NCBI GenBank assembly: GCA_965278995.1
Contig: OZ257136.1
Location: 5,208,001-5,272,000 of the forward strand
From: JADJYF01 sp965278995
GTDB taxonomy: Bacteria > Pseudomonadota > Gammaproteobacteria > Ga0077536
Direction: 5' to 3'
DNA length: 64,000 bases
The notes beneath the pieces are model-generated. The model had not been told where the DNA came from and searched no databases. It saw only the letters and a list, made by a program, of their open reading frames with translations. The position numbers and the translations under genes are program-made. Below are positions 7,720 to 15,632 of this stretch, in pieces (the stretch's first letter is position 1; the number at the start of each line of letters is the position of its first letter).

Positions 7720-7971
7720 TCAGAGGTGTTTAGCAGCAAATGCCCGGCCGGAATGCGACTTCAAGTATTTTTCAAACGCCGATGCTTTGTCGCGGCTGCG
7801 GAACGCAATTGCCGACTCGATTTGCCAGGGACGATGCTTGGCGGTCGAGCTGACTTCGCCTGCATTGTGCGCTCTCAGCCGTTGCTGAAGATTGCCGGTC
7901 AATCCGGTGTAGTGCCGACCGGCATGGGACCGGCTGGTGAGGATATAGACGTACGTGAAGTGTCGGGGCAT
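7720..7971 (-). CDS. GIY-YIG domain protein (small, UPF0213/YhbQ-like)
   Basis: An 83-residue single-domain GIY-YIG protein. The two motif strands are FTYVYILTS and HYTGLTGNLQQRLRAHNAG, where the second motif reads YTG instead of YIG, common in this small subgroup; the conserved arginine (R in LQQRLRAH) is present. GIY-YIG folds cut DNA in homing enzymes and UvrC, but these short chromosomal versions have no settled role. The start is the ATG at 7969-7971. The frame stays open upstream through palindromic repeats into the tmRNA gene, but that extension is low in plausibility. It is positioned between the toxin-antitoxin pair and tmRNA. Confidence 0.75.
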   Translation of the reverse strand: MPRHFTYVYILTSRSHAGRHYTGLTGNLQQRLRAHNAGEVSSTAKHRPWQIESAIAFRSRDKASAFEKYLKSHSGRAFAAKHL

Positions 7972-7990
7972 GGTTCTCAATCCTTGAGAA

Positions 7991-8179
7991 TGCCCGGCTT
8001 CGCCTTTGGCTACGCCGTGGCTTGCCCGGGCGAAGTTCCTTGGCGCGGAGCGCTGCGTAATAATTGCCCGGCTTCGCCTTGCGGCTACGCCGGGGCAGTC
8101 TTCCCCTGCGGGTTCGCCCTGGCAATGGCTTGCCAAGGCGAAGTTCCGTAGCGCTACGCGCTGCGGAACGAAGACTGGT
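7991..8179. repeat. REP-like palindromic repeat cluster abutting the tmRNA 3' end
   Basis: Two or more units begin TGCCCGGCTTCGCC (7991 and 8065) and contain complementary CTTCGCC and GGCGAAG arms, as at 5702-5844. The final 32 bp (8148-8179) are identical to 5813-5844 in the same orientation, and their last four bases are the ACCA end of the tmRNA on the other strand. This makes a 2.4-kb segment flanked by direct repeats and ending at a classic integration site. That could be a mobile island or just a repeat family that prefers gene ends. Confidence 0.7.
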
Positions 8180-8536
8180 GGAGGCGGCGGGAGTCGAACC
8201 CGCGTCCGCAAGCCCTCCGCCGTCGGTTCTACATGCTTAGCCCTGTCATTGTTTTAGGCGCTTACTTCCCGACGGGCAGGGAAGACAAGCGACGATCCCA
8301 GTATTTTTTAGCAGGTCCGCCCTGGGAGAGCTTCGCCACGATCTTGTGAGAAGTTACGCCTGATGACGGACGCACAAGCACGGCTCCGGTCAGACGGCAC
8401 CCTACTGGGTATTAAGCAGCGAGTGCGTAGTTGTCGTCGTTGGCAACTAAATTGTTTGCAGTTGGATTTACGAGGTACCCTGCCCCTCGGCATGCCCCTC
8501 AGGTTTCATGACCCACGTCGAAACCGTGACGCCCCC
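8176..8536 (-). ncRNA. ssrA: Transfer-messenger RNA (tmRNA)
   Basis: The minus strand starts GGGGGCGTCACGGTTTCGAC and ends with a T-loop arm (GGTTCGACTCCCGCC) and CTCCACCA. The ends pair as a 7-bp acceptor stem with one G-U, and the RNA is 361 nt, a normal one-piece tmRNA. The tag reading frame is at 8412-8444 (minus strand): GCC resume codon, then ANDDNYALAA and TAA, differing from the E. coli tag by Asp for Glu. It rescues stalled ribosomes with SmpB, whose gene lies about 100 bp upstream on the same strand, a common pairing. Confidence 0.97.
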
Positions 8537-8553
8537 ATGTACAGAAGTAAGCA

Positions 8554-8580
8554 AGTATAGGTGAGTAGGCTCTTTATCAA
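8554..8580 (-). promoter_or_regulatory. Probable tmRNA promoter
   Basis: On the minus strand TTGATA (8575-8580) and TATACT (8554-8559) resemble -35 and -10 boxes, with a short 15-bp spacer. The -10 box ends 17 nt before the mature 5' end, consistent with a short precursor leader trimmed by RNase P. The spacer is below the ideal 17. Confidence 0.5.
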
Positions 8581-8634
8581 TAGCGCCGACGCGCCTTTCG
8601 TGGCCGGGTTCTCGAAAATGCCGTCTTCAGTCCA

Positions 8635-9117
8635 TCAGCGGCTGCTTTTCAGCAATCGAGATTTTTCGCGTTGCCAGTCACGGTCTTTCTCGGTCGCACG
8701 CTTGTCGTGCTGCTTTTTGCCGAGCGCGAGGCCAATGTCACATTTGACGAAGCTTTGTTTCCAGAACATGGAAAGCGCAACCGCGGTCATGCCTTTGCGC
8801 TCGACTGCGCCGCGGATGCGATCGATCTCCTGCCGGTTCAACAGCAGCTTCCGCGTACGTTGCGGGTCGGCGGTGACGTGACTTGAGGCCGAAGGCAGCG
8901 GCGTGATTAGCGCCCCGAACAGAAACGCTTCGCCGTTCTTCAGCAATACGTAAGCGTCGCGCAACTGAATTTTGCCCGCACGCAGACTTTTGACCTCCCA
9001 ACCATGCAGGACGAGCCCGGCCTCGAAACGCTCGACTATCGTGTAATCGTGGCGGGCCTGACGGTTCTGCGCAATCGAGGCGGGCGCTTTCGCTTTGGTG
9101 GTTTTCTTGCCGGACAT
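8635..9117 (-). CDS. smpB: SsrA-binding protein SmpB
   Basis: A 160-residue tmRNA partner that binds the tRNA-like domain and helps place it in the ribosome. Characteristic stretches are visible: NRQARHDYTIVERFEAGLVL, GWEVKSLRAGKIQLRDAYV, ERKGMTAVALSMFWK, and the basic C-terminal tail (KKQHDKRATEKDRDWQREKS). The ATG at 9115-9117 gives the normal length with a lysine-rich start (MSGKKTTKAKAP); an in-frame ATG 19 codons earlier gives an atypical extension. The tmRNA lies just downstream on the same strand. Confidence 0.96.
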   Translation of the reverse strand: MSGKKTTKAKAPASIAQNRQARHDYTIVERFEAGLVLHGWEVKSLRAGKIQLRDAYVLLKNGEAFLFGALITPLPSASSHVTADPQRTRKLLLNRQEIDRIRGAVERKGMTAVALSMFWKQSFVKCDIGLALGKKQHDKRATEKDRDWQREKSRLLKSSR

Positions 9118-9209
9118 GTGCGCTCGCTCTTGGCCGGGCGGCGTGAGCCCCAGCGTGGCCGCGCATTGTAGCAATTATGGGCGACAGCGACCGAAACCAC
9201 CTGTGAGCG

Positions 9210-11606
9210 TCAGCGCGTATGCACGCCGAGCGTGAGCTGCTTGACCAGTGTGTTGAGGAGTTTCAGTTCTGTTGCGCTGATCCGCAGTGGCTCATGGCAA
9301 GCATCGGCATAGATGAGTCCGATACAAACCTTGTTGACGACGACCGCGAAAACCAGGATCGATTGTGGTTGCAACTGCGTCCGGCACCAGTCCGGAATAC
9401 TGTCGCAGTAACGCGCGTCGTTGGTGTCGATGATGACGGCATTGCGGCCTTTGCTTACCGCCTGCGAAAAAATATCGTCGGTCGTCGAGATGGTGTATTC
9501 GAAGTGACCTTTGAGCGTATCGACCGCCTCACCGAAACCGAAGCGCGTGGTGTAGGTGCGTCGTTTCGGGTCACGCATCATGAACAGCACGTGCGTAAAT
9601 CCCATGCTCCGGTACAGCGCTTCGAGCACCATCGTGAACATGGCGTTGATAGGTGCCCGCTCGAGAATGGCCGTCGTCAATTCAGAAATGGCGTTGGTGA
9701 GAAACAGGTGCCGTCTCTCGGTGCGAGCGACCTCGGTTTCGATTGCGGCGTCCGAGGGCGCGCGGCCGCGACCGGCTGCCAGTGCGCCCGTCATGTTGTC
9801 GAGACTGCCGGCATCATCGGTCACTGCGCGTTTGACCTTGCCGAGGAACGGCGTCGAATGGACGTCGAGGCTGATCAGTTCGGCATAGCTGCGCGTGGCA
9901 TCGACGGCATTGGCGACCGCTTTCTTGAGTGCTGGAGTGGAAAGTTTGAAGCACTCTTCATAGCGCGCCCGCAGTGCATCGAGGCGGCTGTCCAGTTCAG
10001 GGCCGGCGGTGGCGACGACATCGGCGACGTCATTGCTGAAAACGCTGAGCTGGGCTATCACTTCGTCGGAGGTCGCACCACCCTTGATGCGCGCCTGCCG
10101 CATTGGCCGCATCGCATTGGTCAGACTGTCGGGCAGATTCCAGTCACGCCCGATCGCAATGCCGAAATCGGCGAATTCAGCGCCGAGAATTTCGCGCGCA
10201 GCGACAGATTCTTCGATGCCTTTGGCTTCCATCAGCGCAACGATTTCGCCGTATTCCTCCGGGAAATAGTAGATGGCGAGATGACGACCGAGCTTGTGGA
10301 ACATGGCGCCGATGAATGCTTCTTCGGCGTAGGAGGGGCGACCCTCGGTCTGGCAGAGCTCACGCGCCAACATGCTGCTCAAAAAGGAACTGCAGACGGC
10401 GTCCTTGAGTGCCGCTGCCTGTTCGCCGTTCTTGAGGTGTTCAAAGATCACCAGCCCGAGCGCGAGCGCGCGAACCTGTTCGTAGCCGAGGATTACGAGT
10501 GCGCGGCTGACCGTGCTGATGGTGCCACCGTATTGGGCATAGACGGCGGAATTAACCACCTTCAGGAGCTTGGCCGTGAGCGCGTAGTCCTTCAGGATCA
10601 CGCTCGCCATATCGTTGATGTGAACGCGATCATGGTCGCCGGACTTCTGACTGATTTCGGCGATGTGAGCTGAAACAGCAGGGAAGTCAGGCCGTCGCGC
10701 CATGCGCCGCTGCAGGAAGGCAATGGCGTCCTTGGCATGCGCCCGTGGACTCTCGTTGACCTCAGTCGCGGTACGTGGTTTCAGATAGGCGGTCAGGTCG
10801 TCGCGCATGGCGCCGGCACCGGCATACCGTCGTGAGGGATCGCGTTCCAGGCTTTTCATCAGGATGCCGTCGAGCGTTGCATCGAGCCCGGCGCGTTTCA
10901 TCGAGGGTGGCGCGATGCGCTCGTTGACGACCTTGTAAATCACGGCCATCGTGTTGTCGGCCGCGAACAGCGGCTCGCCTGTCAGCAACTCGTAGAGCAC
11001 GACGCCGAGTGCGAACAGGTCTGAAGCCGCGCTCGGCGGTTGATTCGCCAGTACTTCCGGCGCCATGTAGTTGGCAGTGCCAGCCATGGTGTGTGCGCCG
11101 CCGGTATCCGAGATGGCGACGGAAATACCGAAATCGAGAATGTGCGGTTGGTCGTTGTCATCGACCAGAATATTGGCTGGTGTCAGATCACGATGCAGCA
11201 CGCCGCGCTCATGCGCATACTGCATGGCATCGAGGATCCGCGTCATGATTAGCAGCGCGCGGTTGACCGGCAGCAGTTGCTGGCCGCTGGTCCAGAACGT
11301 CAACGGCTGACCTTTCGCGAACTGATAGACGAGGTAAGGTGTGGCCTGATCGAGGCCCACTTCGAACAGGGCGACTATATTCGGGTGTTCCAGCCGCGCA
11401 CAGTTGCGCGCCTCGTTGGCGAGTTTGGCGGCATCGCGGGAGCGGTGAGTGAGTGTTTTGACGGCGACGTCGCGCCCTAGATCAGGGTCGTGCGCGAGAT
11501 AGACTGTGCCCTGTCCGCCGCGACCAAGCACGCGCGACGGCCGGAAGCGGCCGATGGCGGGCGGGAGCGCCGTTGCCCCGGCGGCGGGTTTGAGGATACT
11601 TGCCAT
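9210..11606 (-). CDS. Ser/Thr protein kinase with HDOD and GAF domains
   Basis: A 798-residue multidomain signalling protein. Residues 20-275 are a Hanks-type kinase: glycine loop GRGGQGTVYLA, ATP lysine K50 (VAVK), catalytic HRD with D140, DFG at 158-160, and TANYMAPEV. The catalytic-loop lysine of HRDLKxxN is replaced by Thr (HRDLTPANIL). Residues about 300-500 are an HDOD domain (metal-free HD relative), with LKVVNSAVYAQYG and ALVILGYEQVRALALG. Residues about 650-798 are a GAF domain. No transmembrane segment is apparent, so it is probably cytosolic. The GAF part may sense a ligand and the kinase phosphorylate unknown targets. It sits between smpB and the divergent ratA-rnfH pair, a junction usually without an extra gene. 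Confidence 0.88.
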   Translation of the reverse strand: MASILKPAAGATALPPAIGRFRPSRVLGRGGQGTVYLAHDPDLGRDVAVKTLTHRSRDAAKLANEARNCARLEHPNIVALFEVGLDQATPYLVYQFAKGQPLTFWTSGQQLLPVNRALLIMTRILDAMQYAHERGVLHRDLTPANILVDDNDQPHILDFGISVAISDTGGAHTMAGTANYMAPEVLANQPPSAASDLFALGVVLYELLTGEPLFAADNTMAVIYKVVNERIAPPSMKRAGLDATLDGILMKSLERDPSRRYAGAGAMRDDLTAYLKPRTATEVNESPRAHAKDAIAFLQRRMARRPDFPAVSAHIAEISQKSGDHDRVHINDMASVILKDYALTAKLLKVVNSAVYAQYGGTISTVSRALVILGYEQVRALALGLVIFEHLKNGEQAAALKDAVCSSFLSSMLARELCQTEGRPSYAEEAFIGAMFHKLGRHLAIYYFPEEYGEIVALMEAKGIEESVAAREILGAEFADFGIAIGRDWNLPDSLTNAMRPMRQARIKGGATSDEVIAQLSVFSNDVADVVATAGPELDSRLDALRARYEECFKLSTPALKKAVANAVDATRSYAELISLDVHSTPFLGKVKRAVTDDAGSLDNMTGALAAGRGRAPSDAAIETEVARTERRHLFLTNAISELTTAILERAPINAMFTMVLEALYRSMGFTHVLFMMRDPKRRTYTTRFGFGEAVDTLKGHFEYTISTTDDIFSQAVSKGRNAVIIDTNDARYCDSIPDWCRTQLQPQSILVFAVVVNKVCIGLIYADACHEPLRISATELKLLNTLVKQLTLGVHTR

Positions 11607-11815
11607 GGGCGAAGCGCAGAGTCAGACACTCGGAGATAACGGCCGGATGGACGGCAGACTGAAGGCTTGTCGCATTTTTCGCGATGCAGCAGAATGCCGC
11701 GCGCCATGGCTCTGATGCAGTTCTCGATGCCCACACCCGCGCGCGCCGGATACCTGCCGGCAGCCGATGCGATGCCTGCTCCGACTGCGCTCGACGCTCA
11801 CATCGGAGGCGACCC

Positions 11816-12247
11816 ATGACGATGGTGCGGCGCTCGGCGTTCACGCCGTTCTCGGCCGAGCAGATCTTCGGCCTGGTCAACGACGTCGCAGCGTATCCCA
11901 CGTTCCTGCCCTGGTGCGCTGCGGCGGTGGTGCTGAGTGAGGACACCCATCGAATGCGGGCCCGGCTGGCCGTCAAGAAAGGCCCGCTCGATTACAGCTT
12001 CACCACCGACAATCGCCTGGATCCCGGCAGATGCATCCAGATGTCGCTGGTCGACGGGCCGTTCAAGCGACTACACGGTCAATGGCAGTTCACGCCGGCC
12101 GATGGAGGTTCGCTGATCCATCTGGAGCTGGAGTTCGAATTTGGCGGCAGAGTCGTCGGTGCCGCACTCGCGGCTGCTTTCAAACCGATAGCCGATTCGA
12201 TGGTCGATGCCTTCAAGGTCCGCGCGCTCGCGCTGTATGGCCGTTGA
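11816..12247 (+). CDS. ratA: RatA/Coq10-family START-domain protein
   Basis: A 143-residue single START-like domain protein: FTPFSAEQIFGLVNDVAAYP, FLPWC, and the C-terminal helix FKPIADSMVDAFKVRA. E. coli RatA was described as an inhibitor of 70S ribosome association, while eukaryotic Coq10 binds ubiquinone, so the cellular role in this organism is open. The ATG at 11816 has a good ribosome binding site (GGAGG at 11804-11808); an ATG six bases later is possible. It overlaps rnfH by 11 bases, and the pair with smpB nearby is a conserved gammaproteobacterial layout. Confidence 0.9.
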   Translation: MTMVRRSAFTPFSAEQIFGLVNDVAAYPTFLPWCAAAVVLSEDTHRMRARLAVKKGPLDYSFTTDNRLDPGRCIQMSLVDGPFKRLHGQWQFTPADGGSLIHLELEFEFGGRVVGAALAAAFKPIADSMVDAFKVRALALYGR

Positions 12248-12536
12248 GCGTATCCGGGTCGAAGTGGTCTATGCCGAGACAGGCGGGCAGCAGGTCGTCG
12301 CCTTGGAATTGCCGCTCGGCGTCAGCCTGCTGCATGCGCTCGAACGGTCACGGCTGCTCGAGCCATTGGCCCCTGCCGTGGTCGCGACATTGCGCTATGG
12401 CGTGTTCGGGGTCGTTGTACCGGTAGAGCGGCTGCTGGCCGATGGCGACCGCGTCGAAATCTATCGCCCATTAATGGAAGAACCGAAAGCGATCCGCCGC
12501 CGACGTGCCCGCGAACAGTCCTCGCGCCCGTCGTAA
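12237..12536 (+). CDS. rnfH: RnfH family protein
   Basis: A 99-residue beta-grasp, ubiquitin-like protein of the RnfH/UPF0125 family: IRVEVVYAE, VALELPLGVSLLHALERSRLL, GVFGVVVPVERLLADGDRVE, IYRPLMEEPKAIRRRRA, the last being a family hallmark. Function is not established despite the name; it usually sits next to ratA, as here. The ATG at 12237 overlaps the end of ratA, so the two are probably translationally coupled. The stop is followed at once by a palindromic repeat end that separates it from the convergent bamE. Confidence 0.92.
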   Translation: MAVERIRVEVVYAETGGQQVVALELPLGVSLLHALERSRLLEPLAPAVVATLRYGVFGVVVPVERLLADGDRVEIYRPLMEEPKAIRRRRAREQSSRPS

Positions 12537-12568
12537 GCCGAGCGCAGTAGTTTTTCACCAGCCTGCTA
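12537..12568. repeat. Single end of the MITE-like repeat family
   Basis: About 29 bases here (GCCGAGCGCAGTAGTTTTTC followed by ACCAGCCTG) are identical to the reverse complement of the left end of the repeat at 1783-1925. The other end is absent. It fills the gap between rnfH and bamE exactly and supplies the bamE stop codon (TAG, read as CTA at 12566-12568). Confidence 0.75.
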
Positions 12569-13336
12569 ACGCGTATTGGGATCCTTGACGTCGCCGTAAC
12601 GCGGATCGCGTGCCGCTGCTTGTTCGACGGTCGCGTCTTCCTCGTCCCGCCCGATACCCAGACTGTCGGCGATGCCACCGAAGAAACCTTTCTTTTTCTT
12701 GAACGTCGGCGCGTCCGGGGGCACCACGACGCCTTCGCCCGGCGCAGCCTGGATATTGTCGTAGGGCGTTTCCTTGTTGACTGGTTCTTCGTCCGAGACC
12801 TGCAGCCCGGAAGAGACGTCTTCGGAATCTGCTTTGCGATCAGGCGCTGATTCCATCAATCCGCCATTGTCGACGAACGGCAGCGTACTCTTCAGCCGGG
12901 TCGCAAGCGTCGGTTTGCGCCAGCGCGGCACGTTGACGGTCGTATCCTGGTGCAGATCGGCAACGAGTACACCCGCCGCTGCTTTCACATTACCTTCGAT
13001 GTGGTCCAGCTTGTCGTCGGCAAACACCAGCGTGATCACGCGGCGCTCGGTACCCTCGCCGCCCGGTTTGAACGTGTAGATGTAATCCCAGCGCTCGGGG
13101 TTGAAGGTATCCTGGATGATGGGCGTTCCCATGACGAACTGGACCTTCTTCTTGTCCATGCCGGGTTGCAGCTGAGAAATCATTTCCTGATTGATGACGT
13201 TGCCCTGCTGGACGTCAATCTTATGGATGAACGGAAGGTCGCGCGGACTGGGTAGTGGGATCCGCGGCAGACCCAGATCCGAGCATCCGCACAGGAGCCC
13301 GCTCATAAAGACACTGGCCAATAATATTCTGGACAT
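12566..13336 (-). CDS. bamE: Outer membrane assembly lipoprotein BamE (SmpA/OmlA)
   Basis: A lipoprotein of the BAM complex that inserts beta-barrel proteins into the outer membrane. From the ATG at 13334-13336 it begins MSRILLASVFMSGLLCGC, a lipoprotein signal with lipobox LCGC. The BamE fold follows: VQQGNVINQEMISQLQPGM, KKKVQFVMGTPIIQDTFNPE, RWDYIYTF, VITLVFADDKL. At 256 residues it is about twice E. coli BamE, with a C-terminal charged tail ending in DPRYGDVKDPNTR. The divergent arrangement with fur is classic. The last codons and stop come from a repeat. Confidence 0.93.
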   Translation of the reverse strand: MSRILLASVFMSGLLCGCSDLGLPRIPLPSPRDLPFIHKIDVQQGNVINQEMISQLQPGMDKKKVQFVMGTPIIQDTFNPERWDYIYTFKPGGEGTERRVITLVFADDKLDHIEGNVKAAAGVLVADLHQDTTVNVPRWRKPTLATRLKSTLPFVDNGGLMESAPDRKADSEDVSSGLQVSDEEPVNKETPYDNIQAAPGEGVVVPPDAPTFKKKKGFFGGIADSLGIGRDEEDATVEQAAARDPRYGDVKDPNTR

Positions 13337-13519
13337 CACTTTGGTCTGCAGTCGCGGGCCCGTCAGGCGCGGGCGCTGGGATGATAGGATACGCATGGTG
13401 AGCGCCCGGGTCGTCGATCGATAGACGCCACGATCAGGCGCGGCATCCTACCATGGCAGGCCCGCCCGGGGCGAAAATGCTATGCTCGAAGGCAGTCGCC
13501 AGTTAAGGAAAAGAAGCCC

Positions 13520-13924
13520 ATGGATACGCAAGAACTCAAGAAAGCGGGCCTGAAGGCGACGCTGCCCCGCCTGCGCATACTCGAAATACTCGAACGCAAT
13601 CCGGACCGCCATCTCAGCGCCGAGGACGTCTACCGCGCGTTGATCGACGCGGGCGAAGATGTCGGACTCGCCACCATCTATCGCGTCCTGACGCAGTTCG
13701 AGGCTGCCGGTCTGGTTCAGCGGCACAACTTCGACGGCGGTCACGCGGTTTTCGAGATTGCGCAGAGCGAACACCATGATCATATGGTGCGTACTGACAC
13801 CGGCGAAGTCGTCGAGTTCTACGATGAAGCGATCGAACGCCGGCAGCGCGAAATCGTCGCCGAGCACGGCTACGAACTGCAGGACCACAGCCTGGTGCTC
13901 TACGTCCGCCCGAAAGCGAAATAA
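13520..13924 (+). CDS. fur: Ferric uptake regulator Fur
   Basis: A 134-residue metal-responsive repressor. The winged helix (KAGLKATLPRLRILEILE, LSAEDVYRAL, VGLATIYRVLTQFEAAGLV) and the metal-site residues (HNFDGGHAVFE, HHDHMV) are present. The cysteine pair found in E. coli Fur is lost: the segment reads HHDHMVRTDTGEVVEF, with R and T at those positions. Fur proteins lacking one or both cysteines are known in pseudomonads and function normally. It is divergent from bamE, with a purine-rich site (AAGGAAAAGAAG) before the ATG. Expected targets are iron-uptake genes; none are in the window. Confidence 0.95.
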   Translation: MDTQELKKAGLKATLPRLRILEILERNPDRHLSAEDVYRALIDAGEDVGLATIYRVLTQFEAAGLVQRHNFDGGHAVFEIAQSEHHDHMVRTDTGEVVEFYDEAIERRQREIVAEHGYELQDHSLVLYVRPKAK

Positions 13925-13961
13925 GGTCGAGGGCCGCAGATTCGCTCAGCCGCCGCGGCGG

Positions 13962-15632
13962 TCAACTCTGGTGCGCGGCCTTCATCAGGTCGCGCGCGTG
14001 CGCCACGCTTGAACGGGTGGCATTGTTCGCTCCCAGCATTCGCGCGATTTCGGTTTCACGTGCGCGCGGCGACAGCGGCTGCAGAGCCGTTTCCGTCACG
14101 CCATCATGGACTGCTTTGCTGACCAGCAGATGCTGATCGCCGGCGCTTGCAACCTGCGGTGAGTGCGTGATGCAGATGACCTGACAGTGGCGCGCGACGT
14201 CGCGCAGATTGCGCCCGACGATATTTGCCGTGGTCCCGCCAATCCCGGTATCGACTTCGTCGTAAACGACGACCGGCACGCCGGCCTGGCCAGCCGTGGC
14301 GGCTTGTATTGCCAGACCGATACGCGATAGCTCCCCGCCAGAGGCGACTTTGCCGAGCGGTCCAGCAGCTTGGTCGGGATTGGTGGTGACCTGGAATTCG
14401 ACCCGGTCGCGTCCATACGCTTGAGGCGTGGCGTCTGCCCCGGTGCTGAGGGCAACCTCGAAGCGGGCATGCGGAATGCCAAGTGCCCTCAATCTTTCGG
14501 TGATCGTCTCGGCCATCTGCCTTGCCGCAGCATGGCGCGCCAGGCTGAGCTTCTCGGCTGCAACGCCATGTTCAGCCAGCGCCAGGGCCTGTGCCGCAAG
14601 CAGCGCCTCACGTTGTCCGGCCCAACTGTCGTGAGCGGCAATTTCCGTATCCAGCCGTTCCAGCAATGCAGGAAGTTCAGCCAGACCGATTTGATGTTTG
14701 CGGGCCAGGGCATGGAGTTCAGCGACGCGCCGGTCCAGTTGCGCCAGACGCGCGGGGTCGACCTCGATCGCGCCCTCGACGCGCTCGAGCTCGCGCACAG
14801 CTTCGCCTGTCGTCACCACGGCCTGTTCGAGCAACTCGAGCAAGGCTGCCGCAGCCGGATTGTGTCGCGCCAGCGCGCGCGCATGCGTCGCAGCGCCGTG
14901 CAGGGCAACGGCGGCGCCAGCTTCGTCGTCGTTGAGCGCATTGCGCAGCGCTGCGCAATGTTCGACGTCAGCGGCGGCGTGGGCCAGTCGTTTATGGCCG
15001 TCTTCCAGCTCGGCTATTTCGGCCACATCGAAACGGGCGTCGAGGAGTTCGGCGGCCTGATACCGCAGCAACTCGATACGTTCGCTGCCGGTCTCGCCGG
15101 CGGTGGCCGCGAGCAGGGCGTCGCGGGCGGTGCGCCAGATACTGTAAGCAGCCTGCACCGCGGCGACTTCGGTCTCGAGTCCGCCATGGCCATCGAGCAG
15201 TTCGCGCTGCACGTCGCGCTGTAGCAGTCGATGGCCGGCATGCTGCGCGTGAATGTCGACGAGGAGTTCACCAAGCCGGCGCAGCAGCTCCAGCGCTATC
15301 GGTTGGGCGTTGCAGAAGGCGCGCGAGCGTCCGTCCCGACCGACCACCCGACGCAGCACACATTCGCCGTCGGCGTTGAGATCCTGGGCCTGCAGGAAGT
15401 CATGCACGGCTGCCAGCCCGGTGATATCGAAAGTCGCCGTCACGGTCGCTTTATCGGCGCCGGCCCGCACCAGTTGGCTGTCGGCACGCTCGCCGAGCGC
15501 CAGCCCGAGCGCTTCGATGATGATCGATTTGCCAGCCCCGGTTTCGCCGCTCATGACTGTCAGACCCGGCGCGAAATCGACATCAACTTCCCGCACAACA
15601 ACGAGATTCTGGACCGTCAGATTACTCAGCAA
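13962..15632 (-). CDS. recN: DNA repair protein RecN
   Basis: A 556-residue SMC-like ATPase that acts early in double-strand break repair, gathering or bridging broken ends for RecA. Start MLSNLTVQNLVVVREVDVDF, Walker A GETGAGKS near residue 32, a long central coiled-coil region rich in Ala, Leu and Glu (roughly 160-360), and the C-terminal ABC signature and Walker B (VASGGELSRIGLAIQ, VVVYDEVDTGIGG). All catalytic parts are intact. It overlaps the end of nadK by 7 bases, a common gammaproteobacterial pairing. Confidence 0.96.
   Translation of the reverse strand: MLSNLTVQNLVVVREVDVDFAPGLTVMSGETGAGKSIIIEALGLALGERADSQLVRAGADKATVTATFDITGLAAVHDFLQAQDLNADGECVLRRVVGRDGRSRAFCNAQPIALELLRRLGELLVDIHAQHAGHRLLQRDVQRELLDGHGGLETEVAAVQAAYSIWRTARDALLAATAGETGSERIELLRYQAAELLDARFDVAEIAELEDGHKRLAHAAADVEHCAALRNALNDDEAGAAVALHGAATHARALARHNPAAAALLELLEQAVVTTGEAVRELERVEGAIEVDPARLAQLDRRVAELHALARKHQIGLAELPALLERLDTEIAAHDSWAGQREALLAAQALALAEHGVAAEKLSLARHAAARQMAETITERLRALGIPHARFEVALSTGADATPQAYGRDRVEFQVTTNPDQAAGPLGKVASGGELSRIGLAIQAATAGQAGVPVVVYDEVDTGIGGTTANIVGRNLRDVARHCQVICITHSPQVASAGDQHLLVSKAVHDGVTETALQPLSPRARETEIARMLGANNATRSSVAHARDLMKAAHQS

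Noticed and set aside
7972..8211. In-frame extension of the GIY-YIG gene through the repeats into tmRNA
   Set aside because: It would read palindromic repeat and structured RNA as protein; the ATG at 7969-7971 gives a normal small GIY-YIG domain.
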